The notes under the pieces are model-generated. The model saw only the letters and a list, made by a program, of their open reading frames with translations, was not told where the DNA came from and searched no databases. The translations under genes and the position numbers were made by a program. A stretch of DNA of 64,000 bases from Petrolisthes cinctipes (taxonomy: Eukaryota; Arthropoda; Malacostraca; Decapoda; Porcellanidae), in assembly GCA_033782935.1 (NCBI GenBank), contig JAWQEG010000506.1, forward strand, positions 2,186,501-2,250,500. The letters run 5' to 3'. Shown one piece after another: positions 56,002 through 64,000 of the stretch (positions are counted from its first letter, which is position 1; each line of letters starts with the position of its first letter).

Positions 56002-56496
56002 TGTGCTAGCGAGAGCGGTGTTCACTTACACAAGTTCTGTTATTGATGTCGTGGCTGTGTGGCTGGCTGTTGTCTCTTCGTAGTATTTTTAGAATAGGTT
56101 ATATGATTATTATGGTGTGGAGAGTTAGCAAGCCTTCTTCTTTGTTTAACAAGATTTTATTAATAACCCAATTAATAGTACAGATTCACAAAAGGGTTAA
56201 GTTAGACTTAGGGGCTAACTTTAAAGAGAGAGAGATAACTATGAGACACCCTGTGTAGCGAATGGTTATCTCAAGCATACTGCCGTATAGGAGGTACAGT
56301 AAGGAGCTCTCTGTGTGACTTGTGACGTCACTAACTTCTGAGACTGCTTGTTTCCATGCTAGGGCTGTCTTGTCTCGAACCCGTTTATGTCTAGGTCAGC
56401 TAGTTTGAGCGATCATGTGAGGTTCATGGTGTATGACTCACTAGGTATTATATGTAGATATTATATGTAGTTTAACCGGTACAATGCTCGGCCACA
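56002..56496 (-). repeat. Probable 3' LTR of element D
   Basis: On the minus strand TGTGGCCGAGC...GCTAGCACA, 495 bases, with AATAAA at 56161-56156. It is preceded (56511-56497, minus) by a purine-rich AGGGCGAAGGATGGT. No second LTR is found on the right, so the ends rest on TG/CA, the purine tract and the polyadenylation signal. Confidence 0.45.
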
Positions 56497-56675
56497 ACCA
56501 TCCTTCGCCCTCGAAGGAATATTACATACATAAATATATATATATATTATTGGTAATACATGCAGTCTGTGGATAGTTTTATATTATTATTTCTACAGAA
56601 AATAAGGATTATAACATGTACAATATATATTTATTAAATACATCCTAACTAAATGTGTTAGCATGTGTAATTAAC

Positions 56676-58480
56676 CTATACATTTGTATCCTCATTACCT
56701 TCGGTCACTTGTCTCTGTCGTTCACGAGCAGATAATTGTCGGTACCTAGCATACACCTTCCGTATACACCAGCTGAAGACAATTGTACAAACAATTAAAG
56801 AGAGTGCAGGAATGATATAGAGAAGAAATACAACTTCCTTTGATAGATCCATAGGTAACAAATCATCTAGTGTGGAAGTAAACTTTGAGTCATTTAAGTA
56901 TTTAAGAAACTTTACTTTGTCTGAAACAACAGTTATTTTATCTAAAGAGATATTTACTACAAGGTTAAGAGACTCTGTAGAAAGCGTTGACACAAATGCT
57001 TTATGGTGACGTGTTGGTAAGTTAAGGAAATCCTCATTCCTTATCTCACAATGGTCCGGGGCCATATAGTAACCATCCATCCACACATGTTGGACTTTAC
57101 CATTGCATATTAATATCACACTGGTTCTCTTTTGAAAGTAATAATAATGGTTAGTAACGAAGTGTTCATGGTAGAAAGTAGCATTACTGACAGTTGTGAA
57201 AGTACAGTAAGTAGTTGGGAGAGTGGACTCAGGGACAATGAATGAAAGTTCACATTTGCTTTTTCTGCTAAGCTGAAGGTAAACATATAAGCAGGACATA
57301 CATATAGATGTAAGTATGATGTGAGACAGTTATCCAGTGAAGTTTTGTCTTAGGTGTCAATTGCAGTACAATCCTCTGATGCAACAATGTATTGAAGTGA
57401 TTTATCAACAACCAACAGTGTATTATTTACTTTAATTGGGAAAGGACGTAATTCCCAAATATTAAATGACGTCTGAGATTTAAAAGGAATATTAATTAAT
57501 ATATTTGATTCAGTAAGGATTGATCCAATGATTGGATAATAATATTCCACGTCTGAAATAGTAAATATGGGAGTTAGCTTATAGGTATTTATGGCTATTT
57601 CCACTGCTGACTGCAATTGTCGTAGAGGTAACAACTTAGAATTTACTCTACCCAATCCAGCATCTACCAAGTCACTAATTATTACTTCATTTAACTCAGT
57701 AAGTTCCTGTACAGCTATCTCTATTGCTGCAATATACTCACTAATTAAATGGACCTGTTCAATTTCTGGTATTATTCCAACTAATTTGTTTATCACCAAA
57801 GATAATTGGTTAGTTGTTTCAATAATTTCATGGGTTTTCTGTATTAGGTTTTGAAGTGCCTCATAGGTTTGGATGACTATCCTATTCTGTTTCCCCAGGG
57901 CTATTGTTACTTCTCCTAGTTTTTTACCTAAGGTAGTTACATCATCTGCCATGGCTGTGCCAAACAGTTGTTTACTCAAAAGTCCCATGAAGTTAAAAAG
58001 ACCACGACTCTGTTGACGGGCATGGGCAGATTGCCACACTTCATGTGGTTCTTCTGGGAATGAATGCTTCATATTGTTAATTATTTTTACTAACCTATTT
58101 ACTCTATTTGTCTGTAATTGTAGAGTCATTTTAATAGGTCTAGTATTATTGTAGAAGTATTTTAGAAGTGGGTTAGTAGTAACGTCAGATCTAGTGTTCA
58201 TTTCCTTGTTGTTATAAAAATTATTTACTTGTGTGGTGACAGTTTCAATATGTCGGTGTAATTCTGTTAAATGTTGTCCAAGGTTGTCAATTATTTCTGG
58301 CATATCTAGTAATCCGTGAATTTCCGGTTGTACCGTAACCAAATCTTCCAATATCAAGACCTTTCCTCTATATTCGACCAAGGCACCTGGCTTTAGTGCT
58401 TCGGCCGGAACTGTGTTTTGTTGAGCCAGTGTAACAAGCGCTAAGCTCAGCAAAAACAGTGATAGCGTCTTGTTCCCCAT
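56676..58480 (-). pseudogene. env: Envelope protein of element D, stop codon and frameshift
   Basis: Errantivirus-like Env related to that of element B but clearly a different family. The ATG at 58480 follows a splice-acceptor-like TTTCTTTCAG. A signal peptide (LSLFLLSLALVTLAQQ) opens it. RQQSRGLFNFMGLLSKQLFG at about residues 170-189 fits a cleavage site plus fusion peptide. The frame has a TAA at 57352-57350 and then shifts near 57260. The last 207 residues (56676-57299) include the membrane segment LYIIPALSLIVCTIVFSWCI and a basic tail. Confidence 0.8.
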
Positions 58481-58529
58481 CTGAAAGAAATGTCATTATT
58501 CAGTTTTGTTTGCAGACCTAAGTTTTTGT

Positions 58530-59941
58530 CTATATATTTGTGGTACTAGATATGGGAGTGGAGTGTATTATTTCTTGTGGTTGTTCTGTGTTTGTGCTAG
58601 GTGTGTCATTTAATTTAATCTTTTTACACCTATCGACATGCACTATTCCTACCTTCCCTGTATTGATATCTTTGACCTTTATTTTATTTCCATGGGCTAT
58701 ATCTATTATTTCATATGGACCTACAAACTTTGGAATTAGTTTTGACACTCTATCTGGGGCTTTTACCATGACATTTTCCCCAACAGCAACATCTATTTTT
58801 ACAGCTTGAGCACGTTTAATCATCATCTCATGCTTACTACCCTGTAAATGTTTCCGGACTTCCTTATGGATGTTATTAAACACCTGTAGTTGTCTAATTG
58901 AGTAATCATCCATATTATATGCTGGAGAAGAATTACCAGTAATTATGTAATATGGAAGTCGCTTTTCTGTTCCATATATGATATAATGCGGGGACTTATC
59001 CACGGATAAATTTATGGAACCATTGATAGAGGCTGCTATAAATGATATCCAGTCTTCCCATGATCTTTGCATAGGATTAGCTACATGTCGCAAGACTTCT
59101 AGTATCTTACGATTTGCTCTTTCTGTAAGACCATTGCTTGCTGGATGATATGCTGTTATGAAAGTTTGTTTTATATGATATTGATCACATATGTTGCGTA
59201 ACAAACTATTAGAAAATTCTTTACCATTGTCTGTTAGTATCACCTTAGGTGTTGTGTACTGGCAAAGTAAGTTTGTTACGAGCTTGTGTGCAACCTCTTC
59301 TGCTGTCTTTGTCTGCAAAGGAGTTATGACCACATAACGTAAGAAATGGTCTACACATACAAGACAATATTTGGAGCCTTGATGACTCATTGGTAAGCTT
59401 AGTATATTTATACCAACTACATCCCGTGGTTGTTCAGGTATAGGGTAATTTAAAATAGGGGCTGGACCCATGGTATTACCTTTATGAGCATGGCATGATT
59501 CATAATTCTTGATATGTTTCACTTTGTCTGCGCGGAGAGTGAACCAATAATATTTAAGTCTAGTTTCTGCTATATAGCGATCCCTTCCCGGATGTCCGGC
59601 TTGTGGATGTTTATGCATTAGAGTTAGTACGGTATCAATGAGTGTATCAGGGACTACCACCTGTGAAGAAATGTTAGTTTGTTTATCAAGCTTCCTGAAC
59701 AAAATGTCATTCACCACCTCAAACTGTGTTAGTGGGATGGGTAATTCTAGTAGGTTACTCTCGTCACCTGAAACCAAAGCATAAATTACCTGTGACAAAA
59801 ATTTGTCTTTCATTTGTTCAGTTTTAACAAGTTCCACATTGAAGTCTACTTCACTACTAGTGGGAATGACAGCAGCAGCTGATACATTGCGAGATAAAGC
59901 ATCTGCAACTCTATTTAAACGCCCAGGAAGATATTTTATTG
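58530..59941 (-). pseudogene. Integrase fragment of element D, catalytic Asp replaced
   Basis: About 470 residues open, starting inside the RNase H end (YLPGRLNRVADALSRN), then the integrase finger and core. The finger reads HKHPQAGHPGRDR...YESCHAHKG, with Tyr for one of the paired Cys. The first catalytic Asp (GMDLLS in element B) is Asn in GINILSLPMS, codon 59408-59406. The second Asp (LTDNGKEF) and the Glu (SNGLTERANRK) remain. The C-terminal part resembles that of B. The start of the element (gag, protease, RT) is missing: a Jockey-like fragment abuts at 59942. Confidence 0.8.
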
Positions 59942-61165
59942 TAGGCTGAAAGGAGGGTGATGGGACGGTGTGATGAAAGTAGTGTGGGGTCTTTGTTTGG
60001 TTTGGGGATGGTGATGATGTTTCCGTGTTTCCAGATGTTGGGTAATGTATTGTGTGAGTAGCTGTAGTTTGCTATGTTAGTGAGTGCTTGTATGCCTTGT
60101 GGTCCAAGGTGTTTAAGGTGTATGTTACTGATGTTGTCTGGACCACAGGCAGGTAAGTGTTTTATGTTGTGAATGATGTGATTTGTCTGATGATTTGTGA
60201 ATGGTGTATAGTCTGGGTCAGTGGGGAAACGTCTCTTGCGTCTAATGATTTGTCTGTCTTCAGGGTGAGAGTGAAGATGGCTGACGTGCGAAAAATATTG
60301 GATGAGTGTGTTTGCTTGTTGTTTGTTAGAGGGTATAGTGTCTGTTGTTGTGATGGCTGCATGTGATTGTGTAGTGTTGCTGTTGGACAGTGTGATGCTG
60401 TTTAGTGTTTTGTAGAGTTTGCTGGTGTTGGTTGTGTGGTTGAGTGTGTTGACAAAACTTTGCCAGTTAAATGTTTTTTGTTCTTTAATTTTGTTGTTTA
60501 TTTGTGTATTTAGTGCTTGTATTTGGTTTATTGTGTGTTGTGTAAGAGGAGTTGGGGATGTGTGTTTAAGTGTGTCACGTTGTTTGATGAGGTCTTGAAT
60601 TTCTGTTGTAAAGTTGGGGTTGTGTTTTCTTCTGTTACCTCTAGGGATGTGCTGTTTGTCTGCGTTTTGTATAATTGTATTGAATTTTTGAACAGCTGTG
60701 TTGATGTTTGTGATGGGTGTACTGTTCAGTGTTTCGAAGTGTTGTTCTGTTTCCATAGTGAAGGCTTCCCAGTTGGCACTTTTGTAATTTGTGTATGTGT
60801 GTCTGTGGCCAACTGGGGTGATTCTTGTTTTAGTGGTGATTATGATTGGAAGGTGGTCAGAGCCGAGGGTTCTGACTACTCTCCATGATGTTCTGGGGGC
60901 GAGGTTGGGAGAGCAAAAGGATATGTCAGGAGAGGATGGTTGGAAGAGGGCTTGATGAGGGATATGAGTGTGTTGATGTGGGTTGTTTAATGAAATGAGG
61001 TTGTCAGTTTGTGCAAGGATTTCAAGCCCTCTGTCTGTGTCGGGGTTGTTGACATACCAGGCCGACGTCTTGGCGTTGAAATCACCACCCAGGATGAGGT
61101 CAGGTTGGCTGGTGATTTGATGGAGCTGGGGGTGTTTGGAGCGATGGGTATTGCCGCTCATGATA
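59942..61165 (-). pseudogene. Jockey-like non-LTR fragment (endonuclease end and RT start)
   Basis: On the minus strand a frame from 61161 carries the second half of an apurinic-type endonuclease (LILGGDFNAKTSAW, FCSPNLAP, LGSDHLPII) and the start of RT (LPACGPDNISNIHLKHLG, IWKHGNIITIPKPNKDP, HRPITLL). It lacks the endonuclease start and everything after the first RT motifs. The frame runs without a stop across the join into element D sequence for a few codons to 59911. The Thr/Asn/His-rich codon content differs from the neighbours. Clade assignment is by motif only. Confidence 0.7.
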
Positions 61166-61545
61166 GTTTTAACATTTATTTTTATTAAGGAACGAGTATA
61201 TATATCACTTCCATTTCTTCATAAAGTATTATAAACACAATTGTTGCATTACCTACCCAACTTAGAACTATGACGAATGTCAAATAAAAGTAGCAACATA
61301 TTCGTAGCACCACTGTGAAATGTGTATGCCACATTTCTATATTATTACATAAAGACGTTGCATTATAAAGTTTATTTGTCATTGACATACTTAAGTATAC
61401 TTAAGAATATATTATAAAATTGTTTTGTTACGTGTTCGGGTATTTTACATTATATCACACAAGCTACGAATCGCTAGTTTAAGAAACGTGGCAACGCTGT
61501 AAACGGTGACAGGTCCCTCACGACCCCACCCAAACCACATTTTAA
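61166..61545 (+). other. No recognised feature
   Basis: AT-rich for most of its length, then a more GC-rich end (61490-61545). It might hold the missing end of element D or of the Jockey-like fragment, but I find no match to either. Confidence 0.45.
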
Positions 61546-62195
61546 GAGTGGTTGGGCTATAGTATTTTCCGACGAAGAACCAAATCACCAAGAGTCCCAA
61601 GGTGGATGCTAGAAATTAGGGAATATAATTACCAGATAAAATATGTGAAAGAGAAAGACAACGTCGTAGCAGACCAATTATCTAGACCAGTACGGGTAAT
61701 ATCACGCCCACCGATATTCACATGGTTTGGGTTAACAAAGGAAGCATTTATGCAGGCACAAAGAAATTATGCCACATGGAATGAATTGATAGAATATTTT
61801 GAGGGAGGTCAAGTGCTAAGGCAGATAATAGCCCGAGCCACTTTAGACCAGTTTGAATTAAATTATGGAATCCTACATTATGTTAAAACTTTTGTAGATG
61901 ATAGTTACTATTATACTGTGGTAGTACCTAAAACATTAGTAAAGGTAGCACTAGAATTAGCTCATGATCAGTCAGGACATTTTGGACAATTTAAAACTAT
62001 TGAAAAAGCGGAAGAACTATATTATTGGCCTACATTACGGTCTGATGTAGTCAAATATATTAAACCATTTCTTAATTGCCAGCAATATAAGTATAATAAG
62101 GGTCTTTCCCAACAATATAAAGAATTACCACCAATATTACAACCCTTAGAAAAAATTGCCATAGATTTGACTGATATGACTTCTGGAGCTGATAG
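61546..62195 (+). pseudogene. Gypsy-type RNase H end and integrase finger (possibly element C)
   Basis: Plus-strand fragment open from 61552. It starts in the last part of RNase H (RRRTKSPRVPRWMLEIREYN, YVKEKDNVVADQLSRP) and continues through the linker into the integrase zinc finger (ELAHDQSGHFGQFKTIEKAE, YWPTLRSDVVKYI, FLNCQQYKYNKG). The finger has Cys-x2-Tyr where Cys-x2-Cys is expected. It breaks off just after IDLTDMTSG, near the first catalytic Asp, where the LTR of element E begins. Strand and position fit element C with RT lost, but that link is inferred. Confidence 0.65.
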
Positions 62196-63359
62196 TGTTA
62201 CAGACGGAGGGTAGAGATACAGTACAGTACTAGTCACTAGACTAGACTTACTCCAAAGTTAGCTGTCAACAGAATAAAGTAGCACTGGGTGGCAAGTATC
62301 TGACTATCAAAGTTATGAAGAATAAATAAAAGTACAAACCCAGCCTGTATGAAAGATTGCTAACTCAACCCTAAAGAGACCGTCCATAAATATACCCAAG
62401 TTCGGTTAATGAATAAAAGATGAAAGAGAAACTACTCAGATTTTCTATAATATATAATGACAATATGAACTAACACAAAGACATACAAGTAACACAGAAA
62501 GAATTATTAAATGAAATCAGGATTCCCAACTATGACAGAACGTGAGACAGAGCACCCAAAATATATATAATACACTTGCAATAATCACACAACAACTTAC
62601 TACCACTGTGCCATCACTTCAATACACAAGGTTCTAGGCACACACGTAAGCATAGAATTAGTCTATCAATAATCTTAGCACTTCACTAGCATATATGGTA
62701 AATAAACATCAATGCATCACACACATGTAATAATATAATAATAAAATTTCAATACCCAAATATATATATATAGTAATAATAATACGAGAGTGACCCCTAA
62801 GTTACTTGTGAGAAGAAAGTAGAAATAAAACAATTATACTTAACAAATATACGTCTGCGAGTCTCCTCCCGAATCTCACCACACTCAATCACTTACAAAA
62901 CACAATACATGCTCGCTGTCCCAGTCTCCAAGAATATCTAAAGTAACAAGGCCTAAGCCTCGTTCTTATATACTCTCGGCTCGACAAAGAAAGCGTGCCG
63001 GCTTCCAACAGAGTTAGAGAAGCGTCTCCGAACTCTTCGTTAACACAGACTTAAACACACTATACTCATACGTTCCCTCCCAAGAAACTATGGGAAGTCC
63101 TCAGGTAATGAAAACGGACACTCATCACGCCACTTGCGAGAGAAAGCGTACGAATCTAGAGAACATAGCTGGTTATGACATACTCAACCTTTCGACACCC
63201 ACACTTAAAGAAAATGGAATAATAAGTGAATTAAATTTGCACACAATACATCCGGGTGTGGGGCCCCTGTTACCACACTCACTACCACATCCACAGTCAC
63301 TGTCAAAAGTAGATAGCAACACTTATAAATCAATGATAATAATTCACACACACGTAACA
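62196..63359 (-). repeat. LTR of gypsy-type element E
   Basis: On the minus strand it begins TGTTACGTGTG at 63359 and ends CTGTAACA at 62196, so both ends carry TGTTAC/GTAACA. A TATATAA lies at 62972-62966. It cuts the integrase frame of the neighbouring fragment right after GATAG (62191-62195), the expected target site, whose second copy would lie beyond the window. No gene is seen inside apart from short unrelated ORFs. Confidence 0.6.
62966..62972 (-). promoter_or_regulatory. TATA box in the LTR of element E
   Basis: TATATAA on the minus strand about 390 bases into the LTR, within a GC-richer context, a usual place for the U3 promoter. Confidence 0.4.
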
Positions 63360-63380
63360 CGCCCCCACCAAAGAAAGAGT
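63360..63380 (-). other. Polypurine tract of element E
   Basis: Minus strand CTTTCTTTGGTGGGGGCG immediately before TGTTACG. The G-rich run next to the LTR start supports the LTR boundary. Confidence 0.45.
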
Positions 63381-63451
63381 TTTCCTCTGGAAAATTCGTT
63401 CTTGGGTTTACAAAAGTTATGTACAACATGCAAAAATCAAAAACAAAACAT

Positions 63452-64000
63452 TTAACTTCTAGATAGACAATCGGCTATCACATTATCAACACCTCTTATA
63501 TGACGTACATCTAGGTGATACTGTTGGAGGAACAAACTCCAACGGGTAAGCCTTTGGTTCTTGGCCCCCAAACTGTTCAGATACTTCAAAGGGTGGTGGT
63601 CAGTGTACACCCTAAGTATTGGTCCAAATGCAGGTACATACACAGCAAAGTGTTGCAGGGCGAGGATCAGGGCTAGGAGTTCCTTTTCTATAACTGAGTA
63701 GTTCTTCTGACTGGTAGAGAACTTTTTACTGAAATACGAAACAGGATGCTCCACCCCCTGCTCGTCCTCCTGCATTAACACAGCTCCTGCTCCTACATTG
63801 CTAGCGTCCACTGCTAGCGTGAATGGTTTGTCAAACTTGGGTGCGGTCATCACGGGATAGTGGACAAGTATGTCCTTGGCACTTTCAAAACCTTCCTCGC
63901 ACTCGTTTGTCCATTCATACTTAACCTCTTTTCTAAGCAACTCAGTCAAGGGTGCCACTACAGTCGCGAAATTTTTCAAGAATCGCCTGTAGTACCCGAT
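63452..64000 (-). pseudogene. RT end and RNase H of element E, cut by the window edge, no integrase
   Basis: Open on the minus strand from at least 63979 to the stop at 63454-63452. The RT thumb/connection text (NFATVVAPLTELLRKEVKYE) leads into RNase H with LAVDASNVGAGAVLMQEDE, NYSVIEKELLALILALQHF and VYTDHHPLKYL, ending in GVDNVIADCLSRS. The catalytic Asp-Glu-Asp set appears intact. The stop comes where the integrase should begin, and the polypurine tract lies only about 70 bases further on, so integrase is absent. The frame itself is clean; the rest of the gene lies to the right of the window. Confidence 0.75.

Noticed and set aside
63090..63455. 121-residue plus-strand ORF
   Set aside because: It lies across the LTR start of element E opposite its coding strand and has no recognisable domain.
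1..64000. tRNA, rRNA or conserved host genes
   Set aside because: I looked for cloverleaf-type blocks and for long non-transposon frames on both strands and found none I could support.

Overview
This window is transposable-element DNA from a metazoan, most likely an arthropod; a decapod crustacean would fit but that is a guess from the mix of element types. I see no host gene, tRNA, rRNA or bacterial-type feature. Nearly every coding remnant is retrotransposon protein: apurinic endonuclease, reverse transcriptase (RT), RNase H, zinc-knuckle Gag, aspartic protease, integrase and errantivirus-like envelope.

Left third (1-21282): a head-to-tail array of four near-identical copies of one I-group-like non-LTR retrotransposon (ORF1 with three zinc knuckles; ORF2 with endonuclease, RT and RNase H; 3' UTR ending in a (TAA)n tract, a small stem-loop and poly(A)). 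Copy 1 is cut by the window edge. Copies 1-3 share a frameshift near the start of ORF2, copy 2 has further damage, copy 4 has its own later frameshift, and copy 3 is a mosaic. The array therefore looks DNA-amplified and recombined, not made by four independent retrotranspositions.

Middle (21283-40154): a minisatellite, a decayed second non-LTR family, a possible LTR end, a non-LTR C-terminus remnant, then a nested block. A gypsy-type element (F, + strand, from about 25902) carries an RTE-like fragment (28059-28985, -) and, at its RNase H, a TA-flanked element with 41-bp inverted ends (29294-39338). That element contains the 9.2-kb env-bearing LTR element A (29944-39174, -), whose 5' LTR is itself split by a 256-bp MITE. 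40155-43072 is a separate 2.9-kb element with inverted repeats of about 650 bp.

Right third (43073-64000): an old gypsy-like element C (+) is interrupted by the 9.2-kb env-bearing element B (45791-54999, +), which has near-identical LTRs and a 4-bp TGAT target duplication. B and A belong to one family and lie 5' end to 5' end. Then come a minus-strand env-bearing element D (56002-59941), a Jockey-like fragment fused to it (59942-61165), an RNase H/integrase fragment that may be the rest of C (61546-62195), and a minus-strand gypsy-type element E running off the right edge.

All coding units seem broken or incomplete except the ORF1s of the array, the env ORF of B and possibly the edge-truncated fragment of E. 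Positions, breaks and duplicated sites were read by eye; family names are based on motifs, not database searches.
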